Positions 33,046 through 41,860 of a DNA stretch of 64,000 bases are shown piece after piece. Location: the NCBI GenBank assembly GCA_002238555.1, contig MPMO01000009.1:1-64000 (forward strand), given 5' to 3'. Under the pieces are notes generated by a model. It ran no database searches and was not told the origin of the DNA. It saw nothing but the letters and a program-made list of their open reading frames with translations. The stretch is from Caldilineaceae bacterium bin34. GTDB lineage: Bacteria; Chloroflexota; Anaerolineae; Caldilineales; Caldilineaceae. The position numbers were made by a program, and so were the translations under genes. Within the stretch, counting starts at the first letter, position 1; every line of letters begins with the position of its first letter.

Positions 33046-34083
33046 ATGGATCAGGCAATTGGCTTGTCCGCCGCCATCCAATATGTGATGGAGCTAGGCG
33101 ATCTTTCGCAGGAACAGGCCCAGGCCATCCTCAGCGAGATGGTCTCGGGCAATGCCACCGACGCCCAAATCGGCGCGTTTCTGGTGGCCATGAACATGAA
33201 GGGCCCGACCGTGGACGAAATCACGGGGTTCTGGAACTCCCTCATGGAGCATGCCTCCCCGTTCCCTGCCCACGGCCGGCACGAACCCCTGCTCGATGTC
33301 GTGGGCACAGGCGGCGACGGATCGCACAGCATCAACGTGAGCACCACAGCCTCCCTGGTGGTGGCCGGCACGGGGGTGTCGGTGGCCAAGCACGGCAACC
33401 GAGCCGCCAGCAGCCGCAGCGGGAGTGCCGATGTCCTGCGGGAACTCGGGGCCAATCTCGACATGTCGCTGGACCAGGCGGGAGCCTGCCTCGACGAAGT
33501 CGGGTTTGTGTTCCTGTTCGCGCCCCACTGCCATCCGGCCATGCGGCACGTGGGCAAGGCCCGGATGGAACTGGGCATCCGTTCGTTGTTCAATCTGATT
33601 GGCCCTTTGTCCAACCCCGCGCCGGTAACCAACGTCCTGATGGGGGTCTACAGTCCCGACCTCAGCGTCGAGCTGGCACGGATGCTGCAGCGCGTGGGCA
33701 AACGGGCGGCGTTCGTCGTCCACGGCGCGGGCGGCATGGACGAACTGTCGTTGGCCGGCCCCAACCACATCGTCCACCTGCACAACGGCCGCATCCATGA
33801 AATGACCGTGGATGCGGTGGAGCTGGGTTTGCCCCGATCCGGCCTGGACGAGGTCAAGGGCGGCGACCCGGCGGACAACGCGGGATACACCCGCGGCATC
33901 CTGGCCGGTGAGGTCAAGGGTCCCATGCGGGACATGGTGGTCCTCAACGCCGCCGCGGCCCTGGCCACGGAGGACGGGGACATTGGCGCCCACCTGGCGG
34001 AGGCCAGGGAAAGCATAGACTCCGGCAAGGCCTTGGATACGCTGGAGCGGTTCGTCGCGTTTACACAGGACCAACAGGCATGA
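33046..34083 (+). CDS. trpD: Anthranilate phosphoribosyltransferase
   Basis: 345 residues, standalone TrpD that joins anthranilate to PRPP. The phosphoribosyl-binding motif VVGTGGDGSHSINVSTTASL is present, followed by VAKHGNRAASSRSGSADVLR. VFLFAPHCHPAMRHVGKARM, NLIGPLSNPAPV and HGAGGMDELSLAGPNHIVHL complete the active site. The ribosome site GAAGGAGGG precedes the ATG. Its last codons overlap trpC by ATGA. Normal length and intact motifs. Confidence 0.96.
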   Translation: MDQAIGLSAAIQYVMELGDLSQEQAQAILSEMVSGNATDAQIGAFLVAMNMKGPTVDEITGFWNSLMEHASPFPAHGRHEPLLDVVGTGGDGSHSINVSTTASLVVAGTGVSVAKHGNRAASSRSGSADVLRELGANLDMSLDQAGACLDEVGFVFLFAPHCHPAMRHVGKARMELGIRSLFNLIGPLSNPAPVTNVLMGVYSPDLSVELARMLQRVGKRAAFVVHGAGGMDELSLAGPNHIVHLHNGRIHEMTVDAVELGLPRSGLDEVKGGDPADNAGYTRGILAGEVKGPMRDMVVLNAAAALATEDGDIGAHLAEARESIDSGKALDTLERFVAFTQDQQA

Positions 34084-34958
34084 AGCGGTCGCAATTGGAC
34101 ATCGCCAAGTTCCAGGGCAGGGTCCTGGACAAAATCATGGCCGTGCGCCGCAAGGAGGTGGTGGCGGCCAAACGCCGGGTACGGGAGGAGGAACTGATCG
34201 CCTTGGCGCGGCTCGCGCGGCCGGCCCAGGATCTGGCCGGTGCCCTGGTGCGCGAGCCGGGTGCCGGCATCATCGCGGAAATCAAGCGCGCCAGCCCTTC
34301 GCGCGGCCTGATTGCCCGCGACTGGGATCCGGCCGCCATGGCCTCGGCCTACGTGCGCGGCGGCGCGGTCGCCCTGTCCTGCCTGACCGACAAGACCCAC
34401 TTCCAGGGGGATCTGGCCTATCTGGAACAGATCGGGGACCGTCTCGAGGCGGAAGGGCAACCCGTCCCGGTTCTGCGCAAGGACTTCATTTTCGATGCGT
34501 ACCAGGTCTGGGAGGCGCGGGCCGCCGGTGCGGACGCCCTGTTGCTGATCATGGCCGTTCTGGGAGACCAGGAGTGCCGGACCCTGCTGGATCTGGTGCA
34601 TGCCACCGGGATGCAGGCCCTGGTCGAAGTGCACGACGAGGCGGAGCTGGATCGGGCTTTGGCCCTGGATGCCCGTATCATTGGCGTCAACAACCGCAAT
34701 CTGCGCACGTTTACCGTGGATCTCAACACGACCCGGGAACTCCGCAGCCGGATCCCCGGGGATCGGGTGCTGGTCGGCGAAAGCGGCATCACGACGGCGG
34801 CCGATGCCGCCACCATGGCCGAAATGGGATGCGACGCCATTCTGGTCGGCGAAGCCTTCAGCAAACTGCCCCAGTCCCGCCGCGAGCGCAAAGTACGGGA
34901 ATTCGCCGCGGCCGGTTCGTTGGCGGCGGTGGAAGAAAGGACCCAAGGAGGGCCTTGA
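34080..34958 (+). CDS. trpC: Indole-3-glycerol phosphate synthase
   Basis: 292 residues, TIM-barrel enzyme closing the indole ring. Expected residues are present: IIAEIKRASPSRGLI (catalytic Lys), LSCLTDKTHFQGDLAYLE, VPVLRKDFIFDAYQVWEARA (second Lys), ALVEVHDEAELDRAL (Glu), IIGVNNRNLRTFTVDL (Asn), and LVGESGITTAADAATM (Glu, Ser). The start overlaps the trpD stop. A 20-residue C-terminal tail extends beyond most homologues. Confidence 0.96.
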   Translation: MKRSQLDIAKFQGRVLDKIMAVRRKEVVAAKRRVREEELIALARLARPAQDLAGALVREPGAGIIAEIKRASPSRGLIARDWDPAAMASAYVRGGAVALSCLTDKTHFQGDLAYLEQIGDRLEAEGQPVPVLRKDFIFDAYQVWEARAAGADALLLIMAVLGDQECRTLLDLVHATGMQALVEVHDEAELDRALALDARIIGVNNRNLRTFTVDLNTTRELRSRIPGDRVLVGESGITTAADAATMAEMGCDAILVGEAFSKLPQSRRERKVREFAAAGSLAAVEERTQGGP

Positions 34959-34965
34959 ACCATCG

Positions 34966-35655
34966 ATGAAGGTCAAGATCTGCGGCCTGACCAGGCCCGA
35001 AGACGCGGAAGCCGCCCTGGACGCGGGCGCCGACTATCTTGGCTTCGTGTTCCATCCACCCTCGCCGCGCTTCATCGAACCCGCCAGGGCCGGTGAGCTC
35101 ATAAGCCACCTCGGCACGCATGGACGCCTGGCCGACGGCCGGGCCCGTTGCATCGGCCTCTGCGTGAACCTCACCCCGCCACAGATGAACGAGGCCGCGG
35201 CCCTTTCCGGAATCGATCTCCTGCAGGTGTACGGCGATCCGGACCCGGAGGATCTGACTGCACTCGTGCCGGAGTGCTTCATGGCCGTGCGTCCGCGGTC
35301 CCTGACCGAAGCATCCAAACTGGCCAGCCGCTATGGTGCCGTCTCCCGGGGCACAGGTCCGGGCCTACTGGTTGACAGCTACTCGCGCAAGGCATGGGGA
35401 GGCACGGGCGAGCAGGCGGACTGGTCTTTGGCAGGCACGGTGACCGCTTCCGTGCCCAGGACAATGCTGGCGGGAGGCCTGGCGCCGGACAACGTGGCAC
35501 AAGCCGTTGCCCAGGTGGCTCCCTGGGGCGTGGATGTGTCCAGCGGCGTTGAGGCTGCGCCCGGCCTGAAGGACGTTGACGCGGTCCGCGCGTTCGTGAG
35601 CCGGGCACGCCAGGCGGTCGCCAGCCGGGAACCCGGTCCGGCCACAAAGGCGTAG
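34966..35655 (+). CDS. trpF: Phosphoribosylanthranilate isomerase
   Basis: 229 residues, TIM barrel. KVKICGLTRPEDAEAALDAG carries the catalytic Cys, and GADYLGFVFHPPSPRFI is the usual second strand. The catalytic Asp is in LLVDSYSRKAWGGTG. LAGGLAPDNVAQAV and GVDVSSGVEAAPGLKDVDAV complete the phosphate site. The ATG at 34966 follows AAGGAGG by 13 bases and the trpC stop by 7. With trpC it forms the middle of the Trp branch; trpA and trpB are not in the window. Confidence 0.95.
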   Translation: MKVKICGLTRPEDAEAALDAGADYLGFVFHPPSPRFIEPARAGELISHLGTHGRLADGRARCIGLCVNLTPPQMNEAAALSGIDLLQVYGDPDPEDLTALVPECFMAVRPRSLTEASKLASRYGAVSRGTGPGLLVDSYSRKAWGGTGEQADWSLAGTVTASVPRTMLAGGLAPDNVAQAVAQVAPWGVDVSSGVEAAPGLKDVDAVRAFVSRARQAVASREPGPATKA

Positions 35656-35667
35656 GAACGGCACACC

Positions 35668-36909
35668 GTGGAGATCCTGGGCGGACCGCTGTTCGCCGTC
35701 GCCGGTGCAGGCGAAAGCCATGGCCCGGCCGTGACCACCATCGTCTTCGGCTGCCCTGCCGGCCTCGAGATCGAACGGGACCGGATACAGTCCTTCCTGG
35801 ACCGCCGCAGGCCCGGCAGCAGCAAGCACGGCACACCCCGGCGCGAGGACGATACCGTGTTCCTGACCGGAGGCCTGTACCGCACGGAGCAATTGCTGGA
35901 CGGCCCGTCCATCCGCCTCTCCGTTGCGGACCCGGACAGCCCGGCCCTGGAAACGTACAGCGGTGGCTTCACCACCGGCGAACCGCTGTCCGCCCTGGTG
36001 TTTTCGCGCAGCCGCAAATCCGCCCACTACGACCAGTTGCAGGGATTGCAGGGGGCGGTGCGGCCCGGCCACGCGGACCTGGTCAAGTACCACAAGTCGC
36101 GGGGCTTCACGGACGTGCGCGGCGGGGGGCGCTCCAGCTACCGCTCCACCATTTCCGACGTAATCGGCGGCAGCGTGGCACGGCTCTACCTCCGGCACAA
36201 GTTCGGCACGGTGATCGTCTCATCCATCTGCCAGGTCGGGGAACTGAAGTCGGACCGGTCCCTGCTCGACCGGTTCGCAATCGGTCGCGGCCCCCTTCCG
36301 GCCGAGGGCATTGCCGAACTGGAACGGGAGCTTGCAGACAACGAGCTGCATGCCTGCAGCGCCGAATTTGCGTCGGCCGCCGGCAAACTGATTAGGGATA
36401 CGCGGGTGCGCGGCGATTCACTCGGCGCGGGCATCGAGGTGGTGGCGCTGAATCCTCCGCCTCTGGTCGGGGAACCTCTGTACCAGAGCCTCAAGCTGCG
36501 CCTGATGGGCAGCCTGGGAGGATTGCACGCGGTACAGTCCTGCGAGATGGGTTCGGGCTGGGCATCGGTCGGCCGCCGGGGCAGCGAACACAACGACCCC
36601 ATTCGCACCCGCGGCTACCAGGGCAATCACCACGGCGGCTTGCTGGGCGGGGTCACCACGGGCAGCCCATTGTCATTCCGCGTGGGATTCAAGCCCACGT
36701 CATCCATTGCCCTCCCGCAACAGTCCGTGACAAAGGGATTGGACGAAATCGACTTTCAGCTGCAACGGGGACGTCACGACCCCTGCGTGGGAGTCCGCGC
36801 CGGCATCACCCTCGAGTCGCGCATGGCGATCGAATTGATGAACGCCGTCCTGATGCACCAGGCCGGAGACACGGATCCGGACCGTTTCAGGTTGTTTCCA
36901 GGGGATTGA
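35668..36909 (+). CDS. aroC: Chorismate synthase
   Basis: 413 residues. It makes chorismate, the TrpE substrate, from EPSP with reduced FMN. Family motifs: FAVAGAGESHGPAVTTIVFG, RRRPGSSKHGTPRREDD, ARPGHAD-type segment VRPGHADLVKYHKSRGFTD, VRGGGRSSYRST, SEHNDPIRTRGYQGNHHGGL, GRHDPCVGVRA. It is somewhat divergent (AGAGESHG for the more common TxGESHG, and a longer N-terminal half) but has the full set of FMN and substrate residues I can place. GTG start 12 bp after trpF; the aroK-aroB fusion follows 7 bp later. Confidence 0.93.
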   Translation: MEILGGPLFAVAGAGESHGPAVTTIVFGCPAGLEIERDRIQSFLDRRRPGSSKHGTPRREDDTVFLTGGLYRTEQLLDGPSIRLSVADPDSPALETYSGGFTTGEPLSALVFSRSRKSAHYDQLQGLQGAVRPGHADLVKYHKSRGFTDVRGGGRSSYRSTISDVIGGSVARLYLRHKFGTVIVSSICQVGELKSDRSLLDRFAIGRGPLPAEGIAELERELADNELHACSAEFASAAGKLIRDTRVRGDSLGAGIEVVALNPPPLVGEPLYQSLKLRLMGSLGGLHAVQSCEMGSGWASVGRRGSEHNDPIRTRGYQGNHHGGLLGGVTTGSPLSFRVGFKPTSSIALPQQSVTKGLDEIDFQLQRGRHDPCVGVRAGITLESRMAIELMNAVLMHQAGDTDPDRFRLFPGD

Positions 36910-36916
36910 CACGGAA

Positions 36917-38578
36917 ATGCCAGGCCACGGCAACATCATCCTGACCGGCTTCATGGGCACGGGCAAGACCACCGCCGGCAAGGCCCTGGCCGCGCGCCTG
37001 GACCGCAGGTTCCAGGACATGGACGACCTCATCGAGGAGGGGGCCGGTTTGACGGTACCCGAAATCTTCACGATTCACGGCGAGACCCGGTTCCGCGACA
37101 TCGAAAGCCAGGTGTGCCGGGACGTGGCCGCCCAGTCCGATCTGGTAGTGGCCACGGGCGGCGGTGCCCTGGTCGATCCGGAGAACCACCGGGTGCTGGC
37201 CGAATCGGGCACCGTAATCTGTCTGTCGGCAACGCCCGAACAGATTCTGGAACGCATCCGCAACGAGACCCACCGGCCGCTGCTGGACCTGGCCCCGGAC
37301 AACCGCTTGGAACGCATCCGCGCGCTGTTGGCGGAGAGGGAGGAGCGCTACGGCTCGATTCCGCTGCAAATCGACACCACCGACTTGACCGTCGACCGGA
37401 TCGTGGATCGCATTCTGACTCTGGTGTCCGGCGGAACCGAGGCGGAAGCGCCGTCCCCGCATCCCGCCGTGCCTGGCGCAAACGGTTCGTTGCAGCGCCT
37501 GACCGTGCGCAGCCCGGACGGGTCCTATCCCATCTGGACGGGTTCCGGAGCCCTGTCGGCCACCGGAAACCTGCTGCGCGCGCGCGGCCTCAAAGGTGTC
37601 AACGTCGCAATCCTCACCAACCCGGATGTTGAGGCACTCCATGGAGCCGGCCTGGTCGACGCCTTGCGGGAGGACGGTTTCGATCCCCGGGTATTCACCA
37701 TGCCCGAGGGCGAGCAGCACAAGACCCTGGAAACGGTCCGGGGACTCTATTCCGACCTCCTGGCGGCCGGCATGGACAGGCGCAGCCCGGTGTTGGCCCT
37801 GGGCGGCGGCGTGGTCACCGACACGGCCGGGTTCGTGGCTGCCACCTATCTGCGCGGCGTGCCCTACGTGGTTGCGCCAACCACCCTGCTGGCCATGGTG
37901 GACTCCTCGGTCGGCGCCAAGTGCGGGGTGGACCTGCCGGAGGGCAAGAACCTGATCGGCGCTTTCAAGCAGCCGGTGGGCGTGCTGCTCGATCCGGATC
38001 TCCTGGACACGCTGCCGCCGGCCGAACTCCGGGCCGGGATGGCGGAAGTCGCCAAGCACGCCATTCTTGGAAACGAAAACCTGTTTGAGATACTGATGCA
38101 CGCACCGGCATCTCCCGCGGCCGACTGGCTGGCGGCAGCTGTGCAGGTCAAAATCGATGTGGTCGAGGAAGACCCGCTGGAACAGGGACGCCGGGCCATC
38201 CTGAACTTCGGCCACACCTTTGCCCATGCCCTCGAACAGGTCAGCCAATACACGATTCGCCATGGCGAGGCGGTGGCGGTGGGAATGATGGCCGCCACCC
38301 ACCTGTCCGTGCAGGCCGGCCTGTGTTCTTCGCCCACGGCACAGCGCATCCGCAGCCTGCTGACCGGACTGGGACTTCCGGTCCGCGTGCGCGACATCGA
38401 CGCCGCGCCGGACCTGTCCGGCCGCGCCGGCGACCTGCTGGCCGCGATGGGCACCGACAAGAAACGCCAGGGAGCCGTCCTGCGCTTTGTCGTGATCGAG
38501 GACCTGCAGCAGCTCACCGTGATCCCCAATCCCGGCGATGAACTGGTGCTGGCGGCCTGGGAACACATCCTTACCTGA
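36917..38578 (+). CDS. aroKB: Bifunctional shikimate kinase/3-dehydroquinate synthase (AroK-AroB fusion)
   Basis: 553 residues in two domains. Residues 1-170 are shikimate kinase: NIILTGFMGTGKTTAGKALA (P-loop), DMDDLIEE, FRDIESQVCRDV, VVATGGGAL, ETHRPLLD lid. Residues about 190-553 are 3-dehydroquinate synthase: MPEGEQHKTLETV, LALGGGVVTDTAGFVAATYL, VAPTTLLAMVDSSVGAKCGV, GKNLIGAFKQPVGVLLDPDL, AEVAKHAILG, and metal ligands in NFGHTFAHALE and RHGEAVAVGM. A Glu/Pro/Ala linker (EAEAPSPHPAVPGANG) joins them. The fusion covers steps 2 and 5 of the shikimate pathway. AroK-AroB fusions are known but uncommon. 7 bp after aroC. Confidence 0.95.
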   Translation: MPGHGNIILTGFMGTGKTTAGKALAARLDRRFQDMDDLIEEGAGLTVPEIFTIHGETRFRDIESQVCRDVAAQSDLVVATGGGALVDPENHRVLAESGTVICLSATPEQILERIRNETHRPLLDLAPDNRLERIRALLAEREERYGSIPLQIDTTDLTVDRIVDRILTLVSGGTEAEAPSPHPAVPGANGSLQRLTVRSPDGSYPIWTGSGALSATGNLLRARGLKGVNVAILTNPDVEALHGAGLVDALREDGFDPRVFTMPEGEQHKTLETVRGLYSDLLAAGMDRRSPVLALGGGVVTDTAGFVAATYLRGVPYVVAPTTLLAMVDSSVGAKCGVDLPEGKNLIGAFKQPVGVLLDPDLLDTLPPAELRAGMAEVAKHAILGNENLFEILMHAPASPAADWLAAAVQVKIDVVEEDPLEQGRRAILNFGHTFAHALEQVSQYTIRHGEAVAVGMMAATHLSVQAGLCSSPTAQRIRSLLTGLGLPVRVRDIDAAPDLSGRAGDLLAAMGTDKKRQGAVLRFVVIEDLQQLTVIPNPGDELVLAAWEHILT

Positions 38579-38597
38579 CTCTCCTTGGAAACTGTGC

Positions 38598-39038
38598 ATG
38601 GCCCGCATCCAGATCGTCAACGGCCCCAACCTGAACCTGCTGGGCATCCGCGAGACCTCGGTGTACGGCACCTTTACGCTGGCCGACGTCGAACGGTCCC
38701 TGACCGCCGAATTCGGCGAGCGGCACAGCCTTGGATTCTTCCAGTCCAATCACGAGGGCGCGATAGTCGAGGAGTTGCACCGGTGCCGCAGCCAGGCGGA
38801 TGGCGTGGTCCTGAATCCCGGTGCCTTCACACACTATTCGCTGGCCATTCACGACGCCATCAAGGCCATTGAAATCCCGGTGGTGGAAGTGCATATCAGC
38901 AACATCCACGCCCGGGATGCGTTTCGCCACACGTCGGTATTGGTGGCGGCCTGCCTGGGTCAGGTGAGCGGTTTCGGGCGGAACAGCTACCACCTTGCCG
39001 TGTCCGCCCTGGATCGCCACTTGCAGGCGACGGATTAG
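38598..39038 (+). CDS. aroQ: 3-dehydroquinate dehydratase, type II
   Basis: 146 residues, dodecamer-forming type II enzyme of shikimate step 3. VNGPNLNLLGIRETSVYGTF carries the catalytic Tyr near residue 22. FFQSNHEGAIVEELH, LNPGAFTHYSLAIHDAIKAI and VEVHISNIHARDAFRHTSVL supply the remaining active-site Asn, His and Arg residues. It begins 19 bp after the fusion gene. Normal length. Confidence 0.96.
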   Translation: MARIQIVNGPNLNLLGIRETSVYGTFTLADVERSLTAEFGERHSLGFFQSNHEGAIVEELHRCRSQADGVVLNPGAFTHYSLAIHDAIKAIEIPVVEVHISNIHARDAFRHTSVLVAACLGQVSGFGRNSYHLAVSALDRHLQATD

Positions 39039-39089
39039 GCGGCTCCCGCCTTGTTGGTGATGCTCCCTCAAGGAAGGGCCGCCCGGGCA

Positions 39090-40367
39090 ATGCGAGCGGC
39101 GGCTCGACTAATCCTGCCAATTGCGCTCGGCCTGGCCCTGGCAGCCTGTGTCAGCGAACCCACGCCCGTTCCCATCCCGGAACCTGCCCCCACGAATTCG
39201 GTCCCGGCAACCCCTACCCCGTTGCCGTCTCCCACCTCGACTCCCGAACCCGGCGTGGGCTTGGCGGGCGACATCATCCTGTGGCACTCCTGGAACAGCG
39301 AAGATCTCAAGCTCCTCAATTCGATGTTGGACCGATTGCAGTCCGACCACCCGGACCTGTACCTGGACGCGGTCCACGTAAGTCCGTCCGAAGTCGGGGA
39401 GCGTCTTCTGGACGCCATCCTGGCCGGGAACGGTCCCAACCTGTTGCTGGCGCCGATGACCCTATATACCGATCTGGCGTCCGAGAATTTGGTCCAATCG
39501 CTCAACGGTTACATGGACTTGGTCCAGGAAGCCAACTTGCTGTCTTCCGCCTGGTACGGCAATACCATTGCCTCCAGTCTGGTTGCACTGCCGGCATGGG
39601 TGGAGACCGTCGCGCTGTATGTCAACACGGACCTGATCGCGCCGGATGACGTTCCCCGGACACTGGACGATTTGTTGACCCGGGCCAACTTGTCCGACTC
39701 TCCGCTGCTTGGCATGTACATCAGCCCGTTCCACCTCGGTTGGGGTTTCCCCGCCCACGGCGCGGTCATGTTGGATGCCGGCTATCGCGTGGTGCTGGAT
39801 CAGCAACCGGGCGCGGAGGCATGGCTGAAGTGGCTGCGCGAGGCCAATCAATCCGGGGGAATTTGGTTCTCCCAGGACTATGCCGAACTCCAGCGCGCCT
39901 TTCGTCACGGAGAACTACCCATGATCATCGCCGGGTCATGGACCCTCGACTCCTTTGTTTCGGCATTGGGCGACAACCTGCGCGTGCTGCCCATTCCGGA
40001 TGGTCCGGCCGGCCCTGCACGCCCCTATGTGACATCCGAGTCGTTCTTTGTGATCGCAGGGCAATCGCCTCGGGATACGGACGCCAGCGTCACGACCGCC
40101 CTGGCCCTGATTGAACTGGCGGCAAATTCTCCACACACCACGCGCGGGTTGCCGGCGGCCCAACGAGAGTCGGATGTCGATCCACGCGCAGCCCGCGAAT
40201 TCAAGGCGTTGCTCGAACAAACGGTGCCGATGCACGTGGGCCCAGGGGCCAAGGTAATTTGGGACCTGGCCCAGTTCATGTTCGAGCGTGCCCTGGCAGG
40301 TCAGGAACCGCCTTCCGATCTTGTCGCCCGGTTTGCGCTGCTGGCCAACGAACAGACGGGCCGCTGA
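39090..40367 (+). CDS. Solute-binding lipoprotein (ABC sugar-type) downstream of aroQ
   Basis: About 425 residues. The N-terminus MRAAARLILPIALGLALAAC ends in a lipobox (LAAC), followed by a Pro/Thr-rich tether (TPTPLPSPTSTPEP). The body is a family 1 extracellular binding protein: DIILWHSWNSEDLKLLNSML, LLLAPMTLYTDL, LPAWVETVALYVNTDLIAPD, GWGFPAHGAVMLDAGYRVVL, MIIAGSWTLDSFVSALGDNL, VTSESFFVIAGQSP. No permease or ATPase is adjacent, so it may work with a distant transporter. ATG 39090 is preferred because it gives a compact signal; ATG 39060 is also in frame. It lies 51 bp after aroQ and may be part of the same transcript. Confidence 0.88.
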   Translation: MRAAARLILPIALGLALAACVSEPTPVPIPEPAPTNSVPATPTPLPSPTSTPEPGVGLAGDIILWHSWNSEDLKLLNSMLDRLQSDHPDLYLDAVHVSPSEVGERLLDAILAGNGPNLLLAPMTLYTDLASENLVQSLNGYMDLVQEANLLSSAWYGNTIASSLVALPAWVETVALYVNTDLIAPDDVPRTLDDLLTRANLSDSPLLGMYISPFHLGWGFPAHGAVMLDAGYRVVLDQQPGAEAWLKWLREANQSGGIWFSQDYAELQRAFRHGELPMIIAGSWTLDSFVSALGDNLRVLPIPDGPAGPARPYVTSESFFVIAGQSPRDTDASVTTALALIELAANSPHTTRGLPAAQRESDVDPRAAREFKALLEQTVPMHVGPGAKVIWDLAQFMFERALAGQEPPSDLVARFALLANEQTGR

Positions 40368-40386
40368 TCGGCGCCGCCCGGACACG

Positions 40387-41433
40387 ATGCCCGAATTCGA
40401 ACGGCCCGAGTTGGTGCGGTTGCAAGCCAGTCCCCCTCACGTATTTGCGGCTGCGTACGTCGACCTGCCCCATCCCCACTTCGCCGGTCCGCGGCAGGAG
40501 CTGGTCTTCACACTGGGCATCACCGCCGTCAGGGGCAACATGGTCCTCCTTGGGCTGGCGGTGAACCTGTTGGCGGACCACCAGATACTGTCCGAACAGG
40601 CATGGACCGCCGCGATGCTGCAGGCCCACACCGGCCTTCCGTCCCTGGAGATTGAGGAAGGAACGGGTCTGGCCATCCAGCACCTGTACTTCAACGCACC
40701 GGCCTATGTCCGTGCGGACAGCGTGCTGGCCACCGCCGTGTTGACGTCCGCAAACGGAGAAACCTGGAACGAGACCCTCCGGATACCGGTGACGTTTCCG
40801 CAACAGTCCACCGATCTCCGATTTCCGCTGCGGGACAACTGGTGGGTGATCCAAGGCAACGACTGGCGGGACCTGCACAAGGCGGAGCCGGTCAGCCAAG
40901 CCTTTGCGCTCGACTTCGTCAAGCTGGGTGCCGACAACCGCTTCTTTGGCAACACCGGCGCCAATCTCGAGGATCACTACAGTTTTGGGGAACCCGTTTA
41001 CGCTCCCGCCTCCGCGCGGGTGGCCTTAACCATTTGGGACATGCCGGATATGGCTCCGGGCCAGGTTCCCGACCCGGCCATGATGCAGGGAGACGCGCGA
41101 CGGGTGTTGGGCAACGCGGTTGCCCTCAGTCACCGCAGGGGAGAATTTTCCTATCTGGCCCATCTCCAGCAGGGCAGTGTGCAGGTCAAGGTGGGCGATC
41201 ACATCCGGCGGGGCACCCTCCTGGGGTACGTCGGCAACAGCGGCCACTCTCCCGGCCCGCACCTGCACTACCACCTCATGAACGGCCCGAACCTGTACAC
41301 GGACCAGGGCCTGCCCGTGCAATTCAGCCATGTTCGGGCCTTGGGCGTCGAGCACAGACAACCCGTCACATTGACATCCGGGATGATTGTCTCCGACATT
41401 GAACCAGAACAACGGTCTCCCGGACTCGGGTAG
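40387..41433 (+). CDS. M23 family metallopeptidase (LytM-like)
   Basis: 348 residues. A beta-rich N-terminal region of about 190 residues has no signal peptide that I can see. The M23 domain is at the C-terminus: NTGANLEDHYSFGEPVYAPA (first zinc-ligand region), YLAHLQQGSVQVKVGDHIRR, LGYVGNSGHSPGPHLHYHLM (HxH zinc ligands). These enzymes cleave peptidoglycan cross-bridges, or act as regulators when degenerate; here the ligands look complete. Without a signal peptide from ATG 40387 its location is unclear; an upstream extension to 40288 does not supply one. It begins 19 bp after the lipoprotein gene. Confidence 0.85.
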   Translation: MPEFERPELVRLQASPPHVFAAAYVDLPHPHFAGPRQELVFTLGITAVRGNMVLLGLAVNLLADHQILSEQAWTAAMLQAHTGLPSLEIEEGTGLAIQHLYFNAPAYVRADSVLATAVLTSANGETWNETLRIPVTFPQQSTDLRFPLRDNWWVIQGNDWRDLHKAEPVSQAFALDFVKLGADNRFFGNTGANLEDHYSFGEPVYAPASARVALTIWDMPDMAPGQVPDPAMMQGDARRVLGNAVALSHRRGEFSYLAHLQQGSVQVKVGDHIRRGTLLGYVGNSGHSPGPHLHYHLMNGPNLYTDQGLPVQFSHVRALGVEHRQPVTLTSGMIVSDIEPEQRSPGLG

Positions 41434-41439
41434 GGTTGG

Positions 41440-41830
41440 GGGATTCCGGTCCTCCAGCCGCATGCACCGCTCGCGGGAGTGGTCATGGCTACTGTCCACC
41501 ACCCAAGCCATGGGCGCCCCGGTGGCGAGCGCCTGGTCCAGCACGCCGAGCCAACTCCGGCTTGGTTGCGAAGGGGGTGTCGGGGGCCAGGCCGACGTTG
41601 CACAGCCGCGCGCTACCCCACTTGGTCGGCCGTCTCCCTCCCTCAATGAAAGATCGGACCATAAAGGCTTTTGGCCGGTCCATCTGCGCGTCCTGTGACT
41701 GGCCAAACTCGGGGCTGCGTTCGCAGGGACGTGGCCAACCCTGTTCCTGGTCGATACGCAATGGACGCCAAGCCGTTTGCCACGGGAGCAGGTCCGTACG
41801 ACGCGAACGCTCCTGCTGGCCGCGGACCAA
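41440..41830 (-). pseudogene. IS701-like transposase remnant
   Basis: Two minus-strand frames give GLAPDTPFATKPELA and then, after a frameshift, LGVLDQALATGAPMAWVVD. These match the central region of IS701/DDE_5-type transposases (FATKPELA then AL-x-G-P-x-AWV). The catalytic segments are missing or scrambled. It separates the M23 gene from the MFS gene 3' end. Confidence 0.55.
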
Positions 41831-41860
41831 CCTCCCCGGCCGGTGCCCGGCGGCCGCCGG

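Noticed and set aside
36887..38749. 620-codon minus-strand open frame opposite the aroK-aroB fusion
   Set aside because: The plus strand carries complete enzyme motifs. The antisense frame is a result of high GC with biased third positions and has no motif.
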